Assembly: GCA_002441205.1 (NCBI GenBank)
Contig: DJVN01000145.1
Span: 32,512-75,054 of the forward strand
Length of the DNA stretch: 42,543 nucleotides
Reading direction: 5' to 3'
Origin: Syntrophaceae bacterium UBA6255
Lineage (GTDB): Bacteria; Desulfobacterota; Syntrophia; Syntrophales; Smithellaceae
The position numbers and the translations under genes were made by a program. Positions within the stretch are counted from its first letter, which is position 1. Every line of letters starts with the position of its first letter. The notes under the pieces were generated by a model, which was not told where the DNA came from, made no database searches, and worked only from the letters and a program-made list of their open reading frames with translations. Shown here piece by piece: positions 7,582 to 16,450 of the stretch.

Positions 7582-7860
7582 GAACAAGCGAAGCGAAGTT
7601 CGAAGCGTTAGTCGCATTATCCCGCAAAGCGGTGGTAGCGCGCTGAAATTTGTTGGACGTAATGAAACTTAAATTTTATAAGCGTAGTGTAATAAAATTT
7701 TTTAGTTGAATTATCCAATCACGATTCATCGGGATTGGAAACTATCCTAGGAGCGAAGCAACGTAGGATAATGAGACTCGCTGAAGACGAATCCCGACGA
7801 GTTGGGATGATATCTGAAGCGTTAGTCGAATTATCCCTCCGGTGCAACCGGCAGGGATAA
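7566..7860 (+). repeat. Modular hairpin repeat array, locus 1 (fabF-glyA)
   Basis: The gap between fabF and glyA is filled with short hairpin modules also found near 24.0, 27.75 and 32.15 kb. Visible parts are TAATGAGACTC twice (7566-7576, 7769-7779), GTTAGTCG followed by ATTATCC twice, a half copy of the TTTCAG-type hairpin (CTGAAATTTGTTGGACG near 7642), a TATCCTA/TAGGATA hairpin with a GCGAAGC mini-hairpin core, and at 7831-7860 a strong stem TTATCCCT-CCGG, loop TGCAA, CCGG-C-AGGGATAA. The last stem has one bulged C. Nothing here looks coding. The final hairpin ends 38 bases before the glyA start and could affect read-through. Confidence 0.75.
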
Positions 7861-7898
7861 GGGATTAGAAATTAAGAATTAAGGAGAGAACAAATTTC

Positions 7899-9149
7899 AT
7901 GTCTTTTTTAGAAAAAGTTGATTTGGAAGTAAGCCAAGCCATTGATCTGGAAACACGCCGGCAGGCAGGAAAAATAGAATTGATTGCTTCGGAAAATTTT
8001 GTCAGTGAAGCGGTGCTGGAAGCGCAGGGTTCCGTGATGACCAACAAGTACGCTGAAGGTTATCCGGAGAAACGCTACTATGGCGGATGCGAATATGTTG
8101 ATATTGTGGAAACCCTGGCCATTGAACGCTGTAAAAAACTATTCGGCGCTGATCACGTCAATGTTCAACCGCATTCAGGCACGCAGGCGAATATGGCGGT
8201 GTATTTTGCCGTTGCGCAGCCGGGTGATACGATTCTGGGAATGAACCTGTCCCATGGCGGACATCTTTCTCACGGCAGTCCGGCCAACTTCTCCGGCAAG
8301 TTTTATAAGATTGTGCCCTACGGCGTCAACAGGGAAACAGAAATTATTGATTTTGATGAAGTGGAAAAACAGGCCAAAGAACACAAGCCCAAAATGATTA
8401 TTGTCGGCGCCAGCGCTTATCCGCGAACGATCGATTTTGACAAATTCCGCAAAATCGCCGATGGAGTCGGGGCTGTGATTATGGCCGATATCGCTCATAT
8501 CGCGGGACTTGTCTGCACGGGACTGCATCCCACTCCGGTTCCGGTTTGTGAATATGTCACGACTACAACGCATAAAACTCTGCGCGGACCGCGCGGCGGT
8601 GTGGTCATGTGCAAGGAAGCTTACGCTAAAACGCTGAACAGCAGGGTTTTCCCGGGCATGCAGGGCGGCCCGCTGATGCATGTTATTGCCGCCAAGGCCG
8701 TTGCCTTCAAGGAAGCGCTTCAGCCGGAATTCAAGAAATATCAGAAACAGATCATTAAAAACGCACAGGCGATGGCCGATGAACTGAAGAATCAGGGCTT
8801 CCGTCTTGTTTCCGGCGGAACCGACAATCATCTCATGCTGGTCGATTTGACGGACAAAAATGTCACCGGAAAGGACGCGCAGGACGCCCTTGATCGCGCC
8901 TCCATCACCGTCAACAAAAACGGCATTCCCTTTGATACGAAAGGGCCCCAGGTGACCAGCGGCATCAGGATCGGAACGCCCGCCGTAACCACGAGGGGCA
9001 TGAAGGAAAGCGATATGCGCCTGATCGCATCGTATATTGCGGATGTGATTAAGAATATCGATAACGACCAGACGATCAAATCGGTTGCACAAAAGGTTAA
9101 GGAGCTTTGCGATCGCTTTCCGCTGTATCAGGGGCGGCTCAAAAAGTAA
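7899..9149 (+). CDS. glyA: Serine hydroxymethyltransferase
   Basis: 416 residues, normal length. It is a PLP enzyme interconverting serine and glycine with tetrahydrofolate, a main source of one-carbon units. The PLP lysine is Lys226 in TTTTHKTLRGPRGG, with Asp197 and His200 in MADIAHIAG. The N-terminal signatures ELIASENF and YAEGYPEKRYYGG are complete. Ribosome site AAGGAGAG lies 9-15 bases before ATG 7899. It follows the hairpin repeat array and begins the run glyA, dCMP deaminase, nrdR, rib genes, nusB, a common order in deltaproteobacteria. No glycine riboswitch-like structure is seen upstream. Confidence 0.98.
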   Translation: MSFLEKVDLEVSQAIDLETRRQAGKIELIASENFVSEAVLEAQGSVMTNKYAEGYPEKRYYGGCEYVDIVETLAIERCKKLFGADHVNVQPHSGTQANMAVYFAVAQPGDTILGMNLSHGGHLSHGSPANFSGKFYKIVPYGVNRETEIIDFDEVEKQAKEHKPKMIIVGASAYPRTIDFDKFRKIADGVGAVIMADIAHIAGLVCTGLHPTPVPVCEYVTTTTHKTLRGPRGGVVMCKEAYAKTLNSRVFPGMQGGPLMHVIAAKAVAFKEALQPEFKKYQKQIIKNAQAMADELKNQGFRLVSGGTDNHLMLVDLTDKNVTGKDAQDALDRASITVNKNGIPFDTKGPQVTSGIRIGTPAVTTRGMKESDMRLIASYIADVIKNIDNDQTIKSVAQKVKELCDRFPLYQGRLKK

Positions 9150-9186
9150 AATACAAACCATTATGTATTTGTGATAGAAAACGATT

Positions 9187-9681
9187 ATGACGGGAAAAAA
9201 ATCATCGGCAACCGGTTTGCGGGAGAAGAAAAAAAAACGGCCGGAATGGGACAGTTATTTTCTGGATATTGTTGACCTCGTTTCCAGGCGCAGCACCTGT
9301 TGCCGGAGATCGGTGGGAGCAGGACTGGTTCGGGACAGCCGTATTCTGGCTACCGGATACAACGGCGCGCCCTCCAAGCTTCAGCACTGTCTCGATATCG
9401 GCTGTCTGCGGGAACAGTTGAAGGTTCCTTCCGGCGAGCGTCATGAATTATGCCGTGGGCTGCACGCGGAGCAAAACGCGATTATTCAGGCGGCGCTGCA
9501 CGGGGTCAGTACAAAAGGATCGACGCTGTATTGCACCAATCACCCCTGTGTCATTTGTGCCAAAATGATCATTAATGCCGGGATCAGCCGTGTGGTTATC
9601 CGTGACGGCTATCACGATAAGCTGGCAGCGGAAATGCTCAAAGAAGCCGGAATCAGCGTAGAGCAACTTTCACAACTTTAA
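9187..9681 (+). CDS. Deoxycytidylate (dCMP) deaminase family protein
   Basis: 164 residues of the cytidine/deoxycytidylate deaminase superfamily (ComEB-like). The zinc site is His93-Ala-Glu95 in GLHAEQNAII, with Cys121 and Cys124 in HPCVICAKM; Glu95 is the proton shuttle. The likely reaction is dCMP to dUMP plus ammonia, feeding dTMP synthesis together with the methylene-folate made by GlyA. The N-terminal 20 residues are unusually basic. It lies 37 bases after glyA and 12 before nrdR. Because RibD's deaminase domain belongs to the same superfamily and ribD is missing from this cluster, a second role should be kept in mind, but no reductase domain is present. Confidence 0.88.
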   Translation: MTGKKSSATGLREKKKKRPEWDSYFLDIVDLVSRRSTCCRRSVGAGLVRDSRILATGYNGAPSKLQHCLDIGCLREQLKVPSGERHELCRGLHAEQNAIIQAALHGVSTKGSTLYCTNHPCVICAKMIINAGISRVVIRDGYHDKLAAEMLKEAGISVEQLSQL

Positions 9682-9693
9682 GGTGAGATCATC

Positions 9694-10155
9694 ATGAAAT
9701 GTCCTTTTTGTGGTCATGCGGAAAACAAGGTTATTGATTCCAGGATAAGCAAAGATGGCAAAGCCGTCCGCCGCCGCCGTGAATGTCTGGGCTGCACCAA
9801 GCGTTTTACCACGTATGAATACGTGGAAGATGTTCTGCCCATGGTGGTGAAGAAAGACGGGCGACGCGAACAGTTTGACCGGCAGAAGATATTAAACGGT
9901 TTAAAAAAAGCCTGTGAGAAACGGCCGATCAGCATGGAGGCGATTGACAAACTCGTTGAAAATGTCGAACAGGCCTGCCAGGAAATGCAGTCGGAAGAAA
10001 TCTCGTCCACGGTCATTGGAGAAAAGATCATGAACGAGTTGAAAAATTTCGACGGCGTCGCCTATGTCCGATTCGCATCCGTTTACCGGCAATTTCGCGA
10101 TGTCGGCGAATTCATGTCTGAGCTGAAGGATCTTTTAAGCAAAGGGAAAAAATAA
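9694..10155 (+). CDS. nrdR: Transcriptional repressor NrdR
   Basis: 153 residues, normal length. NrdR senses ATP/dATP and represses ribonucleotide reductase genes. The N-terminal zinc ribbon has Cys3, Cys6, Cys31 and Cys34 (CPFCGH ... CLGC), with the typical RRRRECLGC run and FTTYE after it. An ATP-cone domain spans about residues 49-139 (VVKKDGRREQFDRQKI). Ribosome site AAGGTGAG precedes ATG 9694. It is cotranscribed with the deaminase (12-base gap) and ribE (2-base gap). No NrdR box was found in the window. Confidence 0.97.
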   Translation: MKCPFCGHAENKVIDSRISKDGKAVRRRRECLGCTKRFTTYEYVEDVLPMVVKKDGRREQFDRQKILNGLKKACEKRPISMEAIDKLVENVEQACQEMQSEEISSTVIGEKIMNELKNFDGVAYVRFASVYRQFRDVGEFMSELKDLLSKGKK

Positions 10156-10157
10156 TC

Positions 10158-10787
10158 ATGTTTACCGGAATCATAGAAGGGATGGGCAAAGTTAAGCGTT
10201 TGACCATGAAGGGCGCGGACGCGGTTCTGGAAATTGAAGCCGGCATCGGTCTGGAAGATATTTCGCTTGGCGACAGTATTGCCGTCAACGGAGCTTGTCT
10301 TACCGTCACCTCCCTGCAGCAAAATAATTTTCAGGCGGATGTTTCCGCGGAGACGCTGTCCCGAACGACGCTTAAATTGTTACAGGCGGGGCATAAGGTG
10401 AATCTGGAAAAATCGCTGCGCGTGGGTGGTTTTGTCGGCGGACATTTTGTTCTGGGGCATGTCGATGCCACGGCAAGAATCCTGTCCCGGATGCAAAAAT
10501 CGGGTTCACTGATTATTGCTGTCGAGATGAATGATACGATTTCCCGCTACATTGTGGAAAAAGGTTCGGTGGCAATTGACGGCATCAGTCTGACGGTGAA
10601 CAAACTTGAAAAAAGCCGGTTTTATGTTAATATTATCCCGCACACGGCAGCCAATACCACCTTGGTGACCCGTAAAGAAGGGGATTGGGTGAATATTGAA
10701 ACGGATATTTTAGGCCGGTATGTGGAAAACTTATTGCAATCAAACAAGGGAATCGATAAGGATTTCCTTATGAAACATGGTTTTTAA
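10158..10787 (+). CDS. ribE: Riboflavin synthase (alpha chain)
   Basis: 209 residues. It converts two 6,7-dimethyl-8-ribityllumazines into riboflavin plus the pyrimidinedione. The sequence begins MFTGIIEGMGKV and shows the two tandem lumazine-binding repeats (about 1-97 and 98-200). Landmarks are SIAVNGACLTVT in the first and GSVAIDGISLTVN in the second, with GGHFVLGHVD between. It starts two bases after nrdR, so translation is probably coupled. In related bacteria ribD often sits just before ribE; here nothing remains of it. No FMN riboswitch is visible. Confidence 0.96.
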   Translation: MFTGIIEGMGKVKRLTMKGADAVLEIEAGIGLEDISLGDSIAVNGACLTVTSLQQNNFQADVSAETLSRTTLKLLQAGHKVNLEKSLRVGGFVGGHFVLGHVDATARILSRMQKSGSLIIAVEMNDTISRYIVEKGSVAIDGISLTVNKLEKSRFYVNIIPHTAANTTLVTRKEGDWVNIETDILGRYVENLLQSNKGIDKDFLMKHGF

Positions 10788-10805
10788 GAGATAAAGGAAA
10801 GACGA

Positions 10806-12008
<1,203 letters not shown>

Positions 12009-12056
12009 TTTTTTTCACCAGAAGATTAAAATAAAAAATAAGGATGGTAATAAACT

Positions 12057-12521
12057 ATGCCGAAAATAATTGAGGGGAAAATTGTCGCGAAAGGAATGAA
12101 GTTTGGCATCGTCGCCAGCCGTTTCAATGATTTTATATGCGGCAGATTGATCGAAGGAACCATTGACGCGCTGATCAGGGCCGGTGCGGAAGAAAAAGAC
12201 GTCGTGATTTATAAAGTTCCCGGCTCTTTTGAACTGCCGCTGACGGCCAAGAAACTGGCCAAGAGCGGTCGATTCGATGCCGTCATCTGTCTGGGCGCAA
12301 TTATCCGCGGCGCCACACCGCATTTTGAATATATCAGCGCCGAAGTTTCCAAGGGCATTGCCGTCGTTGGCCTCGAAACCGAAGTGCCCGTTGTTTTCGG
12401 CGTGCTGACCACGGATACCATTGAACAGGCCATTGAACGTGCAGGAACGAAGTCGGGCAATAAAGGAGCCGACGCGGCGATGACGGCGATAGAAATGGTA
12501 GATTTGTTTAAGAAGATTTAA
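12057..12521 (+). CDS. ribH: 6,7-dimethyl-8-ribityllumazine synthase
   Basis: 154 residues, normal for the icosahedral capsid-forming enzyme. It joins 5-amino-6-ribitylaminouracil and dihydroxybutanone phosphate. Landmarks are FGIVASRFNDFI near the N-terminus, VPGSFELP at 54-61, GAIIRGATPHFEY with catalytic His89, and the C-terminal GVLTTDTIEQA. It follows ribBA by 48 bases with AAGGATGG as ribosome site and precedes nusB by 78 bases. It completes ribE-ribBA-ribH. The substrate aminoribitylaminouracil needs RibD, which is not in the window. Confidence 0.97.
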   Translation: MPKIIEGKIVAKGMKFGIVASRFNDFICGRLIEGTIDALIRAGAEEKDVVIYKVPGSFELPLTAKKLAKSGRFDAVICLGAIIRGATPHFEYISAEVSKGIAVVGLETEVPVVFGVLTTDTIEQAIERAGTKSGNKGADAAMTAIEMVDLFKKI

Positions 12522-12599
12522 AACCAAATTGCCGATATTCAGGTAGACGTATCAAGATAAGACAGTCTGGTAAACAGTTCTTTGAGGTTTGATATTTAA

Positions 12600-13055
12600 A
12601 TGCGCGGGCGGAGAAAGGCACGGGAAATTGCCTTACAGGTTCTTTACAGTCTTAATTTCGTGAATATTGATGCGCAGGATGCTCTGGAACTTTTCTGGGG
12701 TAATTTTACAGCTCCTAAAACAGCAAAGGAATTTGCCGCTTTCCTCGTAAAGGGAACGTGCGAACACAGGGACGAACTGGATAGACTTATTGCCGATTGT
12801 TCGGACAACTGGTCATTGGGACGAATGTCCAGGGTGGATATCAATATTTTACGTCTGGCCGTATTTGAATTTATTTACTGTGACGATATTCCCTCTAAAG
12901 TTACGTTAAATGAAGCCGTTGATCTGGGAAAAACTTTTGGCTCGGAAAATTCGGGCTCCTTTATCAACGGGATACTGGATGCTCTTAACTTTAAACTGAA
13001 TAAAAAAAATGCAGTTAAATCTATCGATAGAAAATCCCGATCTTCCAAAACATAA
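12600..13055 (+). CDS. nusB: Transcription antitermination factor NusB
   Basis: 151 residues, all-helical NusB family. With NusE (S10) it binds boxA RNA in rRNA antitermination. Landmarks are RRKAREIALQVLYSL at the start, a central RMSRVDINILRLAVFEF with DDIP, and LNEAVDLGKTFGSENSGSFINGILD near the C-terminus. The C-terminal tail is Lys/Asn/Ser rich. Neighbouring ribH-nusB is a classic arrangement. The last 47 bases overlap the next ORF in another frame, so the two are probably translationally coupled. Confidence 0.96.
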   Translation: MRGRRKAREIALQVLYSLNFVNIDAQDALELFWGNFTAPKTAKEFAAFLVKGTCEHRDELDRLIADCSDNWSLGRMSRVDINILRLAVFEFIYCDDIPSKVTLNEAVDLGKTFGSENSGSFINGILDALNFKLNKKNAVKSIDRKSRSSKT

Positions 13056-13584
13056 GTGCCTGGCTGTGGGCATTTTTGCAGATGAGAAACCGCCGCGTGG
13101 AATCTGCGGGATGATCGACTGGCGTCTCAACGGGATGATTTCCAGAGAAATCAAGAAGGAAAGAATCCGCGGTGATTATGAAGAAAAAATTATTATTCCT
13201 TTTTTGCCTAGAATCGGTTCGGAGATGTTGCTTCTGTTTGGATTAGGTAAAGTTTCTGATATCAATTACGATAAAATTTACAACGCCTCTTATCTCATAA
13301 CACAAACCGTTGACAAAATGGCTCTGGACAGCTGTGCTTTTGACCTTTACGGACAAGGACGTTTAAATCTTGTCACTTCAAACATTACGGAAGCTGTGGT
13401 TACGGGAATTTTTGATGTTCTGTCATCCAATATAGAAAAACTTTCTAACATGAAAGCCTGCCTGGTGACATCCTCTTCCCATCTTCAGGACGTCTCGTTG
13501 GGACTCAAACAATTTAAAACAAATGTCAATGATAGAGGATCCGTCGATATTTCAACGTTGGAAGAAATCTTTGTCCTGAGCTGA
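13009..13584 (+). CDS. Orphan leucyl-aminopeptidase (M17) N-terminal domain protein
   Basis: 191 residues resembling only the N-terminal, macro-like domain of peptidase family M17 (PepA/leucyl aminopeptidase). Matching features are the opening strand KCLAVGIFADEKPPRG, GDYEEK, LLFGLGKVSDINYDKI (the domain's VGLGK signature) and an Arg/Ala helix that follows. The catalytic C-terminal domain with its two metal sites is absent, and the next gene is convergent 34 bases away, so the protein cannot be a simple frameshifted aminopeptidase here. A binding rather than peptidase role is inferred. It overlaps nusB by 47 bases. Recognition is by pattern only; the domain call is moderate. Confidence 0.65.
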   Translation: MQLNLSIENPDLPKHKCLAVGIFADEKPPRGICGMIDWRLNGMISREIKKERIRGDYEEKIIIPFLPRIGSEMLLLFGLGKVSDINYDKIYNASYLITQTVDKMALDSCAFDLYGQGRLNLVTSNITEAVVTGIFDVLSSNIEKLSNMKACLVTSSSHLQDVSLGLKQFKTNVNDRGSVDISTLEEIFVLS

Positions 13585-13617
13585 TTTGTCTTTTGAGAAA
13601 AATATAAAAATAGAATT

Positions 13618-16107
13618 TTAAATTTTATTGACAGGCCGCTGGGGAGCGATATTGTTTTTACGCAAAAGCGTTGCAAAACGATCAGGACTGATGGGCTTGC
13701 TGAAATAGAAACCCTGCATCTCATCGCAGACCTGATCCTGCAGAAATTTCTCCTGTTCTTTTGTTTCTACCCCTTCGGCCACAACAGTCAGTTTTAAAGA
13801 TTTTCCCATCACAATAACCGCTTCGGTAATTGCTTTATTATCCATATCATTAGGAATATTACGGATGAATGACCGGTCCACTTTAAGGGTGTTAATGGGG
13901 AAGTTTTTTATCCGTGCCAGAGAAGAATAACCTGTGCCGAAGTCGTCAATGGCCATCCGTACACCCAGTTCTTTTATTTTCATCAATACAGGGACAAGAC
14001 GCTCCGGTTTATTCATGATCATGCTTTCTGTTAGTTCCAGTTCGAGGAGGTTCGGCGACATGGGGGTTTCATTTAATATGTTTTTAACATCCTGGATAAA
14101 GTTTTCATTCATCAGTTGACGAAGGGATAAGTTAACCGACATGCAGACGGGAGGCAGTCCCTGTTTCTGCCATGCGACATTCTGGGCGCAGGCTGTTTTA
14201 ATGACCCATCTGCCGATGGGAACAATCATTCCCGTCTCTTCGGCTATGGGAATAAATTGCGTGGGTGTTACCATGCCCAGATAAGGATTATTCCAGCGAA
14301 GCAGAGCTTCAACGCCCGTAATTTCTTTCGTTTTTAAATCCAACTTAGCCTGATAGTCCAAATAAAATTCATTGCGCTCAATGGCGTGGCGCAGATTGGA
14401 TTCTATGGTCAGGCGTTCATTGGACATGGAGCGAATACTTTCAGAATAGAACTGGAAGTTGTTTTTGCCTTCTTCTTTGGCAAAATACATGGCAATGTCG
14501 GCGTTCTTCATCAGCGATTGTTCATCCTGCCCATCCTTGGGAAACACACTGATGCCAATGCTTGCCGTCACGCGACATTCCTCTTCCATGATATTAAACG
14601 GCTGAATAACGGTGGCAAGGATTTTGTGAGCAAAGATTCCCAATTGTTTCAAATCATTAAAATCTTCCACAAGAATAATAAATTCATCGCCTCCCAAACG
14701 GCCCACGACATCAACAGTGCGCAACGATTGCTTGAAGCGCTGAGCCATTTCTTTCAGAAGTTTGTCTCCGGCTTCGTGTCCCAGAGAGTCATTGATGACT
14801 TTGAAACGATCCAGATCGACAAACAACACAGCCAATTGTTTTTTGTTGCGGTGAGCGGACTGAATTGCATGGTCCAATAGCTGACTGAACATCATACGGT
14901 TCGGCAATCCGGTTAGCGCATCGTGAGTTGCCAAATGGTTGAGCTCCTGCTCAATCCGTTTACGCTCGGAGATATCTCGAATGATTCCCTTGAAGCCTGA
15001 AGGATTTCCTTTTGAATCTTTTTTTAATGAGACAGATGCTTCAATATATCTCTTGGTACCGTCTTTTCTAATAATCAGCCAATCGAATCCTTCCTTGGCC
15101 TCCCCCGTGTTGAATACTTTATTAAACACCTGAAAAACATTTTTCGAGTTTTCTATATCCGAGAATTGCTTATAATTTGCACCGGTCAACTCCTCTCTGG
15201 AGGACCCCGTTATACGACATAATGAATCATTGAAAAATATAAAATTGCCGGCCAGATCAACCTCAAAATAGGCTTCCTGTATATTTTCTAAAATGTTTCT
15301 GTACTTTTCCTCGCTTTGACGCAGAGCTTCTTCCGCCCTCTTACGCTCGGTGACATCATGCGTAATTCCTCGAAACCCTATTATTTTTTCCGCGGAATCT
15401 TTAAGCAAGGATATGGAGCCTTCGATGTATCTTTTCTGACCGTCTTTTCTCGTGATATGCCAGCCAAATTCCTTGAGGGGAATCCCCGATTTATAAACCT
15501 GGTTATAAGCCTGAAAAACTTTTTCTGCGTTTTTCTGATCGGTATATTGACGGTTATTCATCCCCGTTAATTCTTCCCGGGAATAGCCCAGAACACGACA
15601 TACTGAGTCGTTAAAAAAAGTAAAATTGCCGGCCAGATCGACTTCAAAATAACCTTCCTGAATGTTTTCAAGAATACTGCTGTATTTTTCCTCCATGATC
15701 TTGCGTTCTGTAATATCCATAAAACTGCCCAGCGTGGCAAGATTGCCTTTATACATAATGGAGGTAACCGTTTCCAGAATATACCTTAATTCATTATCTT
15801 TTCTGATAAACCTGTATTCATAAGGCTCGAAGCTCTCCCTCTTGAGGCATCTTATCGCCTGATTTCTGACCTTTTCTCTGTCGTCGGGGAAAATATAGTT
15901 AAGCGAGTACTCGCCCAAAAGATCCTTGTCGGAATAGCCAGTAATTTTCTGATACAGCTCACTGACATAAACAAATTTACTTTTCTGGACTATGTATATT
16001 CCGACACCGGCGTTTGCTATAATATCTTTTGCCAGAAGAGAAATATCATCATCTGCGGAAAGGGATTTATTCTTTGATATTTTTGTTTTCTTAATGTTGT
16101 TTACCAT
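13618..16107 (-). CDS. PAS-PAS-PAS-GGDEF-EAL cyclic-di-GMP protein
   Basis: 829 residues, no obvious membrane segment. Three PAS/PAC units span about 25-135, 140-258 and 266-386; the second and third are close copies (ILENIQE-YFEVDLAGNF in both). A GGDEF domain spans about 390-555 with intact GGDEF at 472-476 and an RxxD inhibitory site at 463-466. An EAL domain spans about 565-815 with EALLR at 600-604, TES near 693, DDFGTGYSSL at 721-730 and AEGVETKEQ near 770. Both active sites look intact, so it may make and degrade c-di-GMP under PAS control. It is convergent with the orphan M17 domain gene and has its own 340-base AT-rich upstream region. Confidence 0.95.
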   Translation of the reverse strand: MVNNIKKTKISKNKSLSADDDISLLAKDIIANAGVGIYIVQKSKFVYVSELYQKITGYSDKDLLGEYSLNYIFPDDREKVRNQAIRCLKRESFEPYEYRFIRKDNELRYILETVTSIMYKGNLATLGSFMDITERKIMEEKYSSILENIQEGYFEVDLAGNFTFFNDSVCRVLGYSREELTGMNNRQYTDQKNAEKVFQAYNQVYKSGIPLKEFGWHITRKDGQKRYIEGSISLLKDSAEKIIGFRGITHDVTERKRAEEALRQSEEKYRNILENIQEAYFEVDLAGNFIFFNDSLCRITGSSREELTGANYKQFSDIENSKNVFQVFNKVFNTGEAKEGFDWLIIRKDGTKRYIEASVSLKKDSKGNPSGFKGIIRDISERKRIEQELNHLATHDALTGLPNRMMFSQLLDHAIQSAHRNKKQLAVLFVDLDRFKVINDSLGHEAGDKLLKEMAQRFKQSLRTVDVVGRLGGDEFIILVEDFNDLKQLGIFAHKILATVIQPFNIMEEECRVTASIGISVFPKDGQDEQSLMKNADIAMYFAKEEGKNNFQFYSESIRSMSNERLTIESNLRHAIERNEFYLDYQAKLDLKTKEITGVEALLRWNNPYLGMVTPTQFIPIAEETGMIVPIGRWVIKTACAQNVAWQKQGLPPVCMSVNLSLRQLMNENFIQDVKNILNETPMSPNLLELELTESMIMNKPERLVPVLMKIKELGVRMAIDDFGTGYSSLARIKNFPINTLKVDRSFIRNIPNDMDNKAITEAVIVMGKSLKLTVVAEGVETKEQEKFLQDQVCDEMQGFYFSKPISPDRFATLLRKNNIAPQRPVNKI

Positions 16108-16450
16108 TATTATCCAATTTTTGAGCTTCTAAAAACATCATTACACAATGTTCAACAATATTTCTCGAAATTAATCAAATTGAAATTATATTATTATAAA
16201 GTTTCCAGCAATTTACATGCCCAATTCTTTTAAATACATATTTATATAACTAATAATTGGAGTAAATAATAATTACAATAAAATCATATATTAATATCCG
16301 GTTGAAACCTGAAAGATAAAAAATATTTGTATATCTTTTATTGCCCAAACGGTGATTTTCACCACAACAAGGTTATATCGGCCGCAAATCAGACAACCCT
16401 TCTATATAATTTAAAAATAGAAAAATAATTATTCGTATATTCCCTGTACG
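16108..16450. other. AT-rich intergenic region without a recognisable gene
   Basis: No ORF, tRNA or repeat module is seen between the PAS-GGDEF-EAL start and the deoxyhypusine-synthase stop. Small palindromes include GGTGA-TTT-TCACC near 16351-16363. The PAS gene's promoter should lie here on the minus strand, but no convincing -35/-10 pair stands out. Confidence 0.6.

Noticed and set aside
8175..9161. 328-codon frame antisense to glyA
   Set aside because: It is the shadow of glyA codon usage; glyA is unmistakable and the antisense product resembles nothing.
10100..10160. FMN riboswitch before ribE
   Set aside because: Only two bases separate nrdR and ribE and no RFN-type structure is visible upstream.
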